Source: an uncultured Phycisphaerales bacterium (GTDB taxonomy: Bacteria; Planctomycetota; Phycisphaerae; Phycisphaerales; SM1A02). Taken from it: 64,000 bases of DNA. Below are positions 19,306 to 28,591 of the stretch, piece by piece. How positions within the stretch are numbered: the stretch's first letter is position 1; every line of letters begins with the position of its first letter. A program made the translations under genes and the position numbers. The notes beneath the pieces were generated by a model, which saw only the letters and a list, made by a program, of their open reading frames with translations, did not search any database and was not told where the DNA came from. Where the stretch lies: positions 1-64,000 of the forward strand of contig CAJQQE010000005.1 of the NCBI GenBank assembly GCA_905480395.1, in the 5' to 3' direction.

Positions 19306-19613
19306 TCGTCGAGATCGATCAGATTCGAAGACCAGATACTTCTCACACTCTCATCCGGAGTCAATTGAGGGCTCGGCCATCCGTTCTCTCTCGGAGGATG
19401 GGTTCGAACGACCTCGTTAAAGGCAACATGCGAGATTTCGGTCGCCCCAACGGAGAATCCACGGAATTATTCAAATTCTGTGTGCCCGCCAACGACGCGA
19501 GGGGAGGCTGAGGGCTTGGTGGGTCGGTGGCAGCCTCGCGGCATGGGTCTCGTTGAAGTGTGGTCAGGGGTCGTCGGGAGACGCCGCTTCTGCGGTCACG
19601 GAGGGCTGCGCAT

Positions 19614-19654
19614 TAAAAAAACCCTCTCCGCCCAAAGATGTGGGTGAAGAGGGT
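19614..19654 (-). terminator. Rho-independent terminator of tRNA-Ala
   Basis: On the minus strand, ACCCTCT pairs with AGAGGGT, with an inner CCCA/TGGG stem, and is followed by seven T residues. It lies 13 bases past the tRNA 3' end. Confidence 0.85.
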
Positions 19655-19666
19655 ACGCGGAGCGAA

Positions 19667-19739
19667 TGGAGCCGATCGGGATCGAACCGACAACCTCCTC
19701 GATGCGACCGAGGCGCTCTCCCAATTGAGCTACGGCCCC
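19667..19739 (-). tRNA. tRNA-Ala (anticodon CGC)
   Basis: The 73-nt minus-strand sequence folds as a complete cloverleaf: acceptor GGGGCCG/CGGCTCC with discriminator A, D arm GCTC/GAGC, anticodon arm CCTCG/CGAGG with loop GTCGCAT (anticodon CGC, reading GCG), and T arm GTCGG/CCGAT with TTCGATC. The G3:U70 wobble pair that identifies tRNA-Ala is present. CCA is not encoded. A strong terminator follows. Confidence 0.96.
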
Positions 19740-19883
19740 GCAGATACCGACTCGGTGAGCGTCGGCGATCGCGGAGTATATCTTCCCCGGAACCACCCAT
19801 CCAGCCGGCCTCAAACGAGATTGTTCGTGCCATTCACTTGGCGAGGCATTTCAGGATATCTTCCGCTCAGGAGGCCCCTTCGC

Positions 19884-20855
19884 ATGTCTGTGCTCGCAAC
19901 TCTCTTTCTCTACTGTGGCGTCATTCTCGTCGTCTCGGTGCTTGGTGGGCTCGTTCCAAGTTGGCTTTCGCTGACCCACCGCCGGATGCAGTTGGCCCTT
20001 TGTCTCGTCTCGGGGGTCATGTTGGGCGTGGGGATGCTGCACATGCTGGGGCATGCGGCCGAAGCAGTGGTGCACGCGCATGGTTCAGGGCCCTCGATGC
20101 ATGACGTGATGCTCGCCGCTGTCGGGGGTTTTCTCGCGATGTTCTTGTTGGAGCGGTTCTTCTGTTTTCATCATCACGAGACGCCCGACGAACATGGTCA
20201 CACCTGTGGGCACGATCACGCTTCGAGCGTCGTCTGTGCCGAAGATGCCCCGTTGACCGAGCATCGTCTCGGCTGGATCGGTGCCCTCGTCGGACTGACG
20301 GTTCACACTCTCTTGGCCGGAATCGCCCTCGGTGCGGCCGTGGCGAACGGCGAGGCTCAGGTCGCGACCGTCGGGCCCGTGCCGGGATCCACGGGCGGAA
20401 CGATCTTTGAGTTACTGGGTTTTTCCGTGTTTCTGGGAATCGTCCTGCACAAGCCCTTCGATGCGTTCACGATCGTCGCGCTCATGCAGCGTTCCGGGAA
20501 AAGCCGAACGGCGATGCATCTCGTGAACATCGTCTTCGCGTTGATGATTCCGCTCGGTGTGATCGTCTTTCGCTTCGGAGCAGATCTCGCATCCAATGCG
20601 GAGATCTTCACGATCTATGCGCTGGCGTTTAGCGGCGGCACGTTCATCTGTATCGCCGCCAGTGACGTACTGCCGGAGTTGCAGTTTCATAAACATGACC
20701 GAGTTGCGATGACCGCGATGCTCGTGTTGGGTCTGGTCATTGCGTGGGCGAGTGGGCTCCTCGAAGAGGGGGGTCACGATCATGGGTCTCATCAATCGGA
20801 TGCGATGGTCGAGTTTCAGAACCCGGCCCCGCCCGCGATAAAAACGATTGATTAG
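19884..20855 (+). CDS. ZIP-family metal transporter
   Basis: The 323-residue integral membrane protein has about eight hydrophobic segments in the ZIP arrangement. A cytoplasmic-type histidine-rich loop lies after the third (HHHETPDEHGHTCGHDHA, about residues 96-113). TM4 carries VHTLLAGIALGAA in place of the usual HNxxEG, and TM5 carries VLHKPFDAFTI in place of HExPE. One His per helix is kept, but the Asn and Glu ligands are replaced by Thr, Ala and Asp. Zinc or iron is the usual ZIP substrate, and the changed ligands make selectivity uncertain. ATG 19884 has a perfect AGGAGG nine bases upstream; the long open frame before it runs through the tRNA-Ala gene. Confidence 0.88.
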   Translation: MSVLATLFLYCGVILVVSVLGGLVPSWLSLTHRRMQLALCLVSGVMLGVGMLHMLGHAAEAVVHAHGSGPSMHDVMLAAVGGFLAMFLLERFFCFHHHETPDEHGHTCGHDHASSVVCAEDAPLTEHRLGWIGALVGLTVHTLLAGIALGAAVANGEAQVATVGPVPGSTGGTIFELLGFSVFLGIVLHKPFDAFTIVALMQRSGKSRTAMHLVNIVFALMIPLGVIVFRFGADLASNAEIFTIYALAFSGGTFICIAASDVLPELQFHKHDRVAMTAMLVLGLVIAWASGLLEEGGHDHGSHQSDAMVEFQNPAPPAIKTID

Positions 20856-21179
20856 TTCTCGTCGTCTTCGTGGTTTTTCGGGCTGATCATGTCATGAGCA
20901 GCATGGCCGCGGCGGAATCAGGAAAAATAGGTTTGATTCTGTTGCGACGGGTGGGGAAGCCGACTATTTTGGCAAGCTTGAGAAGACCCAAGGGTTGAGT
21001 TGCGCGGCCTTGGAGGAGAGTCGCCCAATTCGATCGGATTCGGCCTGTTGTTTTTTAATCAGCAGGCCGAGTTTTCTTTTTGAGCCCGCGCTGGCGAACG
21101 ACTGCTGACCTCTCCGGTGCGAGGCGGTGTCTGATCGGACCCGCGTCCTGCGGGCAGGGGCCTGATACGCTCTCGCACT
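20856..21179. other. Gene-free interval containing a terminator
   Basis: About 320 bp follow the ZIP gene. Apart from the terminator at 21040-21081 I see no credible gene or RNA. The last 100 bp probably carry the promoter for the small gene at 21180, but no clear elements stand out. Confidence 0.5.
21040..21081 (+). terminator. Rho-independent terminator
   Basis: TCGGCCTGTTG pairs with CAGCAGGCCGA (11 bp with one wobble) across a T-rich 9-nt loop, followed by GTTTTCTTTTT. It would end transcripts arriving from the ZIP transporter gene. Confidence 0.8.
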
Positions 21180-21362
21180 ATGAAATCTGAAAAACTCCTC
21201 GCCGAATTGAACCGTATCCGCGCTGATCTTGACAAGGACCCGTCCGACATCGAGTGGTTCACGCTGCACCATGTCTTCTGCTTCATCAGTTACCAGCAGG
21301 GGGCATTCCAGGAATACCTCGATGAGGTCATCAAACCTGGTGACGAGATCCCCAAGGACTGA
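21180..21362 (+). CDS. Small hypothetical protein (60 aa)
   Basis: The 60-residue frame encodes KSEKLLAELNRIRADLDKD, then DIEWFTLHHVFCFIS and QQGAFQEYLDEVI, two amphipathic helices joined by an aromatic-rich turn. The composition and G/C-rich third positions look like real coding sequence, and the gene lies between a terminator and ileS. No Shine-Dalgarno is evident, and I do not recognise a family. The 224 bp to ileS hold GC-rich inverted repeats but no recognisable T-box leader. Confidence 0.55.
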   Translation: MKSEKLLAELNRIRADLDKDPSDIEWFTLHHVFCFISYQQGAFQEYLDEVIKPGDEIPKD

Positions 21363-21586
21363 ACGGCTCGGCTGGCAGCCCCAAAATCCGTGGGACCGGG
21401 CGGGTGTGGTGCTACGGCCACCCACCCTTGATCCTGCGCCCGGAGGGGCCAAGCCATGGCACTTGGTTTTCAGGTCCGATTCTGGGATCGGAAGAAGCCC
21501 CTCCAAAACGGCTCCCAGAAACGGTGCCGAGAAGGGCTTTGGGTATCCTGTAGCGTCTTCCACGCATCTCCGGATTCCCACTCCCC

Positions 21587-24439
21587 ATGTCCGACCAGTC
21601 CACCAATCAGACGTCAAAAAAGCCCCGCGGATTCAAGGACACCTTGAACCTTCCCGCGACCCCGTTCGCGATGCGAGCCAATCTCGCCCAGAACGAGCCG
21701 CAGACGGTGGCCCGCTGGGAAGCGGCGTCAATGTACACCCGCATTGACGACGCTCGGCGGGAAGCTGGCGCCCCGACCTTCCGATTCCATGATGGTCCGC
21801 CGTACGCGAATGGATCCATCCACGTCGGGCATCTCCTGAACAAGGTTCTCAAAGACATTGTGGTTCGTTCGCGATTGATGGAGGGCATGCGATGCCCCTA
21901 TACCCCAGGCTGGGACTGTCACGGACTGCCGATCGAACACCGGGTGATGATCGAACTCCAGGAGAAAGGAAAAACCGCCAAGCTTGCGACGCTTCCAGAG
22001 GACACTCGTCGGATCGCGATCCGTCGGGAATGCGCTAGCTACGCGGAGAAGTTCATCAAGCTTCAGGCGGGCCAGATGCGAAGACTGCTCACGCTCGCCG
22101 ACTACGACGATCCGTATCTCACGATGAACCCGGAATACGAAGCGCGGACGATCGAGGTCTTCGCCGAACTCGTCGAGCAAGGTGTTGTCTATCGCGATCT
22201 CAAACCGGTGCATTGGTCAATCGAGAATCAGACCGCGCTGGCAGAAGCGGAACTTGAATATGAGGACCGGGAAGATCCACAGGTCTTCGTCGACTTCGAA
22301 GCCACGGATCGGGAGGCGGTTGGGAAGGCCTTCGAGATCGAGGTCGAGACCACGCCGAGTTTCATGATCTGGACCACGACGCCGTGGACCCTTCCCGCCA
22401 ATCTCGCGATCGCGGTGGGCCCGAGATACCAATATGTGCTCGCTCGCCTCGATGGTCAGGAAACGGTGGTTGCACGCGAACTTCTGGTGGCCGTGGTCGA
22501 ACAATGCGGCATCGAGGAGGTCGAAGTGCTCGCGGAATGCGACGGCAGCGATCTGCTCGGACTGGAGTACCGCCACCCGCTACTCGAACGGATCGGACGA
22601 ATTGTCGAAGCCGACTACGTGACGCTGGAAGACGGCACCGGACTCGTGCATACGGCACCGGGGCACGGGCAAGAGGATTATCGAACCGGCCAGCGAGAGG
22701 GGCTGGAGGTCTATTGTCCGGTCCTTGGAGACGGGACGTATGACGAAACGGCGCCGGATTGGCTACAGGGCAAATCAATCTGGGACGGAAACGAGCTGAT
22801 CACCGCGCGACTGAGAGAGAGCGGTCATCTGGTTCATCACGAACTCTTCATGCACAGTTATCCCCATGACTGGCGGTCGAAGACGCCGGTGATCTTCCGA
22901 TCCACCGAGCAGTGGTTCGTGGCCGTTGATCGTCCGACCAAGCGAGACGATCAAAGCCTCCGAGAGATGGCGTTGAAGGCGACCGGCGAGAAGGTCGATT
23001 TTATTCCCGCATGGGGCCGAAATCGCATGCGAGGCATGATCGAATCCCGCCCGGACTGGTGTCTTTCCAGGCAGCGGGCCTGGGGCTTGCCGATCCCCGC
23101 CTTCCGAATGCCCGATGAGCAGGTCCTGATGACCCCCGCCTCGATCCGTGCGGTGGCGGCGGCCTTTGAGGCTCGTGGCTCGGATGCGTGGTTCAGCGAG
23201 GGTCCTGCCGAGTTGCTCGCAGGCTGGGATCCCGCGTCTGATCCAGACGCTCCAGAAGGCGTAGATATCGCGACGCTGGAGAAGATGCAGGACATCTTTG
23301 ATGTGTGGTTCGAGTCTGGTTCGAGTTGGGCGGCGGTCATGCGTGCTCGAGGACAGGGGATTCCGGCGGATCTCTACCTTGAAGGAAGCGACCAGCATCG
23401 TGGATGGTTCCAACTCTCCTTGCTTCCCGCCATTGGTGCCACCGGCGAGGCGCCGTATCGAACGCTGCTCACCCACGGCTTCATGGTGGGCAAGGACGGC
23501 CGGAAGATGTCCAAGTCCTCCGGAAACGCCCTGAGCGTCGATGAGCTCCTCAAGGACTTTGGCGCCGATGTCTGTCGATGGTGGGTCTGCTCGCTTCCCT
23601 TCGAGAACGACATCAAGGTTGATCTTGATTTCTTTAGGGTCGCCGGAGAGAGCTATCGAAAGATTCGCAACACGCTTCGCTTCCTATTGGGAAATCTCGC
23701 GGACTTCGATGCGGATCGCGATGGCATTCCGCTCGATTCAATCGAACCCGAATCGATCGATGCATGGGCGCTGGCCGAAGCCGTTCGGGTTGAACAGCGG
23801 GTCCGGCATTCGTTCTCGACGTATGCGTTCCGAGATGCCCATCAAGTCATCTACGATTTCTGTAACGAGACCCTGAGCGCCATCTACCTCGTGGCGACCA
23901 AGGATCGACTCTACTGCGACGTGGCGGATTCGCATCGCCGTCGACGAACCCAAACGGTGATGCATGCGATCTCTAGCCTGCTCTGCCGTCTGCTCGAACC
24001 GATCGTGCCGCACACCGCCGACGAGGCTTTTCGGGCGCTTCAACGATCCGAAGATGCCAACGTGCACCTCTGCGAACCGCTTAATCTTTCCGCGAAATGC
24101 GACCACGAATGGTCCGTGGTGATGAATCTTCGCGACGCCGTCTTGAAGGCGCTCGAAGAAGCCAAGGAGGCCGGCATCGACAATCCACTCGATGCCGGAA
24201 TCGTCATCCCCGATCCGGAAGGCACGTTTGCTCGGTTCGGCAACGATCTCGCCGATGTCTGTGGCGTGAGCCGGGCGAGATTCGAAACATCTCTTGGTGA
24301 GGTGACGATCGAGGATCTGCGTGAGCAGCCTCGATGCGATCGGAGTCGAAAGCGAGATGGCACGGTTCGCCAACGTTCGGATGGCAACCTATTGTCGGAT
24401 CGCGACGCGGCCGCGATCGGTCTTGACGCCATTGCGTGA
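21587..24439 (+). CDS. ileS: Isoleucyl-tRNA synthetase
   Basis: The 950-residue protein is a bacterial-type class I synthetase that charges tRNA-Ile. The HIGH signature is in YANGSIHVGHLLNK (about residue 75), the CP1 editing domain follows (including TTPWTLPANLAIAVG and GTGLVHTAPGHG), and KMSKS is in GRKMSKSSGN near residue 640. WDCHGLPIEH confirms the IleRS subfamily. At the C-terminus the region that normally holds a zinc knuckle reads PRCDRSRKRDGTVRQRSDG, followed by LLSDRDAAAIG. The knuckle's outline is kept with only one cysteine, so zinc binding there is unlikely. The start ATG is 224 bp from the small upstream gene. Confidence 0.97.
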   Translation: MSDQSTNQTSKKPRGFKDTLNLPATPFAMRANLAQNEPQTVARWEAASMYTRIDDARREAGAPTFRFHDGPPYANGSIHVGHLLNKVLKDIVVRSRLMEGMRCPYTPGWDCHGLPIEHRVMIELQEKGKTAKLATLPEDTRRIAIRRECASYAEKFIKLQAGQMRRLLTLADYDDPYLTMNPEYEARTIEVFAELVEQGVVYRDLKPVHWSIENQTALAEAELEYEDREDPQVFVDFEATDREAVGKAFEIEVETTPSFMIWTTTPWTLPANLAIAVGPRYQYVLARLDGQETVVARELLVAVVEQCGIEEVEVLAECDGSDLLGLEYRHPLLERIGRIVEADYVTLEDGTGLVHTAPGHGQEDYRTGQREGLEVYCPVLGDGTYDETAPDWLQGKSIWDGNELITARLRESGHLVHHELFMHSYPHDWRSKTPVIFRSTEQWFVAVDRPTKRDDQSLREMALKATGEKVDFIPAWGRNRMRGMIESRPDWCLSRQRAWGLPIPAFRMPDEQVLMTPASIRAVAAAFEARGSDAWFSEGPAELLAGWDPASDPDAPEGVDIATLEKMQDIFDVWFESGSSWAAVMRARGQGIPADLYLEGSDQHRGWFQLSLLPAIGATGEAPYRTLLTHGFMVGKDGRKMSKSSGNALSVDELLKDFGADVCRWWVCSLPFENDIKVDLDFFRVAGESYRKIRNTLRFLLGNLADFDADRDGIPLDSIEPESIDAWALAEAVRVEQRVRHSFSTYAFRDAHQVIYDFCNETLSAIYLVATKDRLYCDVADSHRRRRTQTVMHAISSLLCRLLEPIVPHTADEAFRALQRSEDANVHLCEPLNLSAKCDHEWSVVMNLRDAVLKALEEAKEAGIDNPLDAGIVIPDPEGTFARFGNDLADVCGVSRARFETSLGEVTIEDLREQPRCDRSRKRDGTVRQRSDGNLLSDRDAAAIGLDAIA

Positions 24440-24568
24440 GTGGGATGCGCTCAATAGCGGTAGGGGCCGTCTCAGCAAGGTCCAGCGCGGATCAAGACCA
24501 GAACGGTGGCAGCGCCCCGATGGATCATCAAAAGGTCCATCGAGCTGAAATGCAGGGGTTTCGAATGT

Positions 24569-24973
24569 TCAGCTGACGCGGGAACCGGGCTTGACAGGTT
24601 TGTCGATGGTCATCACGACCACATTCCGTTCGTCTGGCCCAGGCTTTCCACCGTCGGTGGTTTCGTCTGGAGTCGCGATCTCCTTGAGATCGCTGGCGGC
24701 GAGGATCATGCCTTGGCTGATCTCGCCTCGAAGTTTTCGGGGCTCCAGATTCGCCACGATCACGACCTGCTTGCCCACGAGTGCCGCAGGCTCATACCAC
24801 GCCTTGACGCCCGCGCAGACCTGACGCCCCTCTGGGGTCCCGTCATCGAGGGTGACCTTCAAGAGCTTGTCCGCATTGGGATGCAATTCGCAGGCCGTCA
24901 CGGTGGCGACTCGGAGGTCGAGCTTCGAGAAGAGTTCGAAGTCGATGTTCGGAAGGGGTTCGATGGTGCTCAC
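24569..24973 (-). CDS. Stand-alone tRNA-binding domain protein (MetRS beta/CsaA type)
   Basis: The 134-residue protein is a single OB-fold tRNA-binding domain of the Arc1p/EMAPII/MetRS C-terminal type. FSKLDLRVATVTACELHPNADKLLKVTLDDG opens it, RQVCAGVKAWYEP is the signature loop, and LVGKQVVIVANLEPRKLRGEISQGMILAA completes the domain. A free-standing version could serve in trans as the C-terminal appendage of methionyl-tRNA synthetase or as a CsaA-like chaperone; metG is not in this window. The start is GTG at 24973. The gene converges with ileS. Confidence 0.9.
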   Translation of the reverse strand: MSTIEPLPNIDFELFSKLDLRVATVTACELHPNADKLLKVTLDDGTPEGRQVCAGVKAWYEPAALVGKQVVIVANLEPRKLRGEISQGMILAASDLKEIATPDETTDGGKPGPDERNVVVMTIDKPVKPGSRVS

Positions 24974-25060
24974 GGTTCGATCTCGGAGAGGAGTGGGGAG
25001 GGAGTGGTGAACCGGTGAGGTGAATCCGGCTCATCCAAGAGGGTCTCGTTGATCGGCGGA

Positions 25061-26980
25061 TCAGGCGGCCGGTGCGTCGTCTGCGAATTCGTCGTCGGTG
25101 TCGTCTTCGCGTGAAGGTTCAAACCGATGGCGATTCTTCATGGCCTCGAAACCGAAGATCGACTCGGGGTCAAAGGTGGCGAGATCTTCTGCAATCGCTG
25201 CCTGCAGTGGGGCTGGATTTGCCGCCAGACCTGACCATTGCTCTTCGGTGAGCGGGGCCAACTTGTCGATCGAGATGACGAGGATTGATAGCCGGTCGGG
25301 AAGCGCGATCGCGAAGACCCGCTGGTCAATTGGCTGGTCTGCGACGGGAATGGTTGGATCGAGCTTCATCGCTCGTTCGATCACTTCCGAGATCGCCGTG
25401 GCGTCGGTGCCAAGTCCGGGAATCGAGGAGGCGAGCTGGATTCCGTACTGAAGCAGGAACTGGAGGTTTGCCTCTCGGATGTCCGGTGCGAATTCGATCG
25501 GCACGCCGTATTGCGAGGCAAGAGATCGAAGTCCGTCGGTTCGCGCCGCCGATTCGATTTCGCCGAGTCGAGCGGCCAGTGCCTCGTACTTGAAGATTGC
25601 TTCGACGTCAGTGCGAACCGCCGACCGGACCTCGTCGAGGTCTGCCGGTGGACGAGAGGGATCCGTGGCGATGATCCTCGCCAAGAAGAGGTCCCCGTCG
25701 GGGGTGGTCATCGTTGGAAGACCGATCTGTGCTTGCACCGCGACCGTATCGCTCCCGCCGAATTCCTTGATCGCTGGGATGACCTCGGGAAGAGGCATTC
25801 GATTCCGCCCGAAGAGATCGGTGCCGCTCTTGGCCAGATCGCCGAATCGTTCCTGATCGTTGAGATCGGTGATCTGCAGCCAGTCTTGGCCGCTCGAACG
25901 ATAGGCGGGAAGCGGGAGGTTGAATTCCTTGGCCGCTTCGTCGGCGAGGGTGGTCAGACTTTGTCGACGCTCGGACCAGTTTGCGGGGAGGTCGTAATGG
26001 AGTCCGATGCGGTTGATGCCACGGCGCGGGAACTGAAGCTGGTCGGAAAGGAACTTGGCGATGGCCTTCATTCGGGCGTCAGTCAGTTCGTCAAGAACGA
26101 TGGTCCGGACCTGGTCGGCGCGACTGCTGAAGTCGCTGGAATTCGCGAGGGCTCCGAATCGGGTGGGATCCTTCATGAACGCCTTCCGGAGCTCGATCGG
26201 GCCGAGTTCCGTGCTGTCCTCGAGAGAATCCCGCACCGCGGACTTCGGAATCATCAGCCATTCAAGCTTAAAACGATCGGGAATCCGATAGCCAAAGCCT
26301 TTCTCGCCGTCTCCGACGAGCGCCTCACGATGCGCCGTGAGTTGATCGGTCAGGTTGGTCTCATCCACTGCTGGAGTGGGGAGGGTGGTGTTGGTGCCCG
26401 CATTGATGACCACGACGTCGGCGGCGACGCCGAGCGATTTTCTGGCCGCAGCGCTGCGAAGTCGGGTATCGCTGAAGCGACCCGCGGTACCCACCAAGGC
26501 CAGCAACTGGGTGACGCCTCGGACTTCGGCGAGTGTTTCTAGGGTCTGCTTCGGACTCAGACCGGCTTGGCCAGCAAGGCTGCCAATCACCATCTCTGGC
26601 GTCACGGCTTCTTCGGCGGGCCGGTTGGCCGCGATTGATTGTGCGACGTCGTATCCGGAACTCGTCCCGGCGATTAATCCGGCGGCCGCCGCCTCTCGAA
26701 CCAAGAGATACCAGTGCGCGGGGTTATTCCCGACGCCCAGTTGGCCGATGGGGGTTCCGGCTCCGAGGATGTCGATCAAGCGGGTCTGCTTCCGCAGATA
26801 ATCCGCCTCACCCGACGAGACGGATTCGCTTGAGGCGCCAACGGTCGCCCAAGTGGCACCGGTTTGGGCGCTGTACTCGGAGAGTCCCTGGATGGCTTGA
26901 GGAACCAAGAAGGTGATCATCAGCAGCGAACCGCCCACAGCGAGGATCCACTTGTCGTACTTGCGGAGGAACTGGAACAT
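25061..26980 (-). CDS. Membrane-anchored SurA/PpiD-like periplasmic folding protein
   Basis: The 639-residue product begins MFQFLRKYDKW and has one membrane segment about residues 10-28 (WILAVGGSLLMITFLVPQAI), the layout of PpiD: a short cytoplasmic tail, one helix, then a large periplasmic part. The body is helical and includes a SurA-N-like region (about 45-190). Later comes a stretch reminiscent of a parvulin domain (about 400-480, with LPEVIPAIKEFGGSDTVAV and DLFLARIIATDPS), but the isomerase motif is degenerate by eye. A chaperone role in outer-membrane protein folding is an inference. ATG 26980 is chosen because the upstream 22 codons are Arg/Ser/Pro-rich and would put a charged leader ahead of the anchor. 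The tail is acidic. Confidence 0.72.
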   Translation of the reverse strand: MFQFLRKYDKWILAVGGSLLMITFLVPQAIQGLSEYSAQTGATWATVGASSESVSSGEADYLRKQTRLIDILGAGTPIGQLGVGNNPAHWYLLVREAAAAGLIAGTSSGYDVAQSIAANRPAEEAVTPEMVIGSLAGQAGLSPKQTLETLAEVRGVTQLLALVGTAGRFSDTRLRSAAARKSLGVAADVVVINAGTNTTLPTPAVDETNLTDQLTAHREALVGDGEKGFGYRIPDRFKLEWLMIPKSAVRDSLEDSTELGPIELRKAFMKDPTRFGALANSSDFSSRADQVRTIVLDELTDARMKAIAKFLSDQLQFPRRGINRIGLHYDLPANWSERRQSLTTLADEAAKEFNLPLPAYRSSGQDWLQITDLNDQERFGDLAKSGTDLFGRNRMPLPEVIPAIKEFGGSDTVAVQAQIGLPTMTTPDGDLFLARIIATDPSRPPADLDEVRSAVRTDVEAIFKYEALAARLGEIESAARTDGLRSLASQYGVPIEFAPDIREANLQFLLQYGIQLASSIPGLGTDATAISEVIERAMKLDPTIPVADQPIDQRVFAIALPDRLSILVISIDKLAPLTEEQWSGLAANPAPLQAAIAEDLATFDPESIFGFEAMKNRHRFEPSREDDTDDEFADDAPAA

Positions 26981-27221
26981 GGGGGCTTCCGGATACGGCG
27001 ATGATCGGGAGGGGAGTTGTTTCGTCCGCTTCCGGGACGACTCCATGAATGACGACGAGGGTTCTTCGAGCGTTTAAACGGATGGACTCTTCAAACGAAA
27101 GGGCCGTCGCGTCGGTCCATCGAGGCCATTGCAGGCTTCAAAGGGATCCGGACGCGACGGCCCGTTTTGGTGCGCAGACCGTGAAGCGGACCGACGCGTC
27201 GAAACCGAAGGCCCATTTGGG

Positions 27222-27821
27222 TCAACGGTAGAATTCGACGATCAGGTTCGTGTTGACATCAAACGGGATCTGGTCCGAGGTTGGATTCGCGACGACTTTG
27301 ACGGTCAGTTCCGATGGATTCATTGAGAGCCAGCCTGGAACCATGTGACCTGCGAGTGATTCCATACTGTCGCGAGCGAGGGTATGAATCTTCTCACGCA
27401 GCGTGATCTCGTCGCCGAGCTTGATGGCGTAACTCGGACGGTCGACTTTCTTGCCGTTGATGAGTACGTGGCCATGGACCACCATCTGGCGAGCCGCCCA
27501 CACCGTGCGAGTAAGACCCGCGCGTCGCAGAACGTTATCCAGACGACATTCCAGAAGCTGAAGAAGCAGCTCGCCGGTGTTACCCGGGCGACGCGTGGCC
27601 TCATCGACATAGCGGCGGAACTGCTTCTCCATCACGTTGTAGTGATATCGAAGTTTCTGCTTCTCATCCTTGCGAATGCCGTAATCCTTCGGGCGACGTC
27701 CACGGAATCCGTGTTGGCCCGGCGGGTTGAGCTGCCGCTTGGAGGTGTGCTTCGGGATATCCGCGATCGGAACACCGACGCGACGGGAGAGTTTGACCTT
27801 GGGGCCGAGATAACGGGCCAT
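27222..27821 (-). CDS. rpsD: 30S ribosomal protein S4
   Basis: The 199-residue product is S4. It begins MARYLGPKVKLSRRVG, continues with RQLNPPGQHGFRGRRPKDYGI and LRYHYNVMEKQFRRYV, and has the S4 RNA-binding domain (LECRLDNVLRRAG, then ARQMVVHGHVLINGKKVDRPSY) ending in a conserved VEFYR-type strand. S4 is a primary 16S rRNA binder. The zinc cysteines near the N-terminus of some S4 proteins are missing (KLSRRVG), so this is the C-minus form. The start follows the family's usual MARY. No Shine-Dalgarno is visible, which is uncommon for a ribosomal protein gene. It stands alone, not in the alpha operon. Confidence 0.96.
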   Translation of the reverse strand: MARYLGPKVKLSRRVGVPIADIPKHTSKRQLNPPGQHGFRGRRPKDYGIRKDEKQKLRYHYNVMEKQFRRYVDEATRRPGNTGELLLQLLECRLDNVLRRAGLTRTVWAARQMVVHGHVLINGKKVDRPSYAIKLGDEITLREKIHTLARDSMESLAGHMVPGWLSMNPSELTVKVVANPTSDQIPFDVNTNLIVEFYR

Positions 27822-28118
27822 TCGAGCATCCGACTGAATGGGACCCCGATCCATGCCCTTGGGCCTCGGAACGGGTCGAATTTGAACCGGCGCCACCCAC
27901 GATGAAGTGAGAATTGCCGAAACGAAGCCGGATCAGGATTGCATCCGAGCAGTCGGGTAGTAGAACAGTCTCGCCGCCAAGCGTCAAGACGCACGATGGG
28001 TTTCGAGGGGGGTGCCAGACTCCAGAGAACAGGGTTGGCCGCCGCTCAGGATCGATCGCTGCCGCGCTTCGTGGCGGTCCGTGACCCTCGGTATGAACGC
28101 TTGGAGGCCTGAAAGGCC
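27822..28118. other. rpsD upstream region
   Basis: About 300 bp lie between the rpsD start and the terminator at 28119. It should contain the rpsD promoter and leader on the minus strand. An S4 autoregulatory leader is possible, but I could not identify a clear fold. No gene is visible. Confidence 0.4.
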
Positions 28119-28155
28119 AAAAAATCGAAAGGCCCCGCTTCTCCAGCAAGGGCCT
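28119..28155 (-). terminator. Probable terminator
   Basis: On the minus strand AGGCCC pairs with GGGCCT across a 14-nt loop, followed by TTTCGATTTTTT. It would end transcripts from the small gene at 28251 and from purF, before the rpsD promoter region. A second small stem, GGCCT/AGGCC, lies just beyond. A perfect 15-bp inverted repeat, ATGGCAA-G-TTGCCAT, is at 28184-28198 between the gene and this terminator. Confidence 0.6.
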
Positions 28156-28250
28156 CCCGGTGTCTCTGTCTCCGAGATCGAGCATGGCAAGTTGCCATTC
28201 CGGACTCAAGGAGATTCCTATTTTCTTTCCCAGTCGGCCGTAAAAACCGC

Positions 28251-28496
28251 TTAGGCAACCATCAAGCCGGTGCGGACCCGGTGTCCAACTTCGTACTGGG
28301 CGTGGGTTCCGTCGAGCCGCGATCGGTAGAGATGGGCGATGGCCGCACTGGCGGCAGGGTCAAGCGGGCCATTCACGCTGGCGAAGGTGGCCAGATCTCG
28401 AATGATGGCGGTGCGAACGTCGGCTCGGTGGGGCAAGGCGGCTTGGCGAACGATCGGCGGTGGGTGCATCGGTCGAATCCAAGTCCTGATCGCCAT
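28251..28496 (-). CDS. Small hypothetical protein (81 aa)
   Basis: The 81-residue frame includes RTAIIRDLATFASVNGPLD and AAIAHLYRSRLDGTHAQYEVGHRVRTG, which look like genuine helices with strong G/C preference at third positions, matching neighbouring genes. It lies 95 bp downstream of purF on the same strand and ahead of a terminator, so it may be the last gene of the purF transcript. No Shine-Dalgarno is visible and I recognise no domain. Confidence 0.5.
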   Translation of the reverse strand: MAIRTWIRPMHPPPIVRQAALPHRADVRTAIIRDLATFASVNGPLDPAASAAIAHLYRSRLDGTHAQYEVGHRVRTGLMVA

Positions 28497-28591
28497 TCGG
28501 AGTGGATGGCTCTTTCAGGGACGTGTCGTGATTCGTCGACTCGAAACTGGCGGGTCTTCAACGCCAATCTCCAGAATCTCGTCCGATGGCT

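Noticed and set aside
19638-19883. The long open frame extending the ZIP gene upstream to 19638
   Set aside because: It passes through the tRNA-Ala gene on the other strand, and ATG 19884 has a perfect AGGAGG at the right distance.
21363-21586. Possible T-box or other leader before ileS because of GC-rich inverted repeats
   Set aside because: No T-box consensus or specifier loop is visible, and T-boxes are not expected in this kind of organism.
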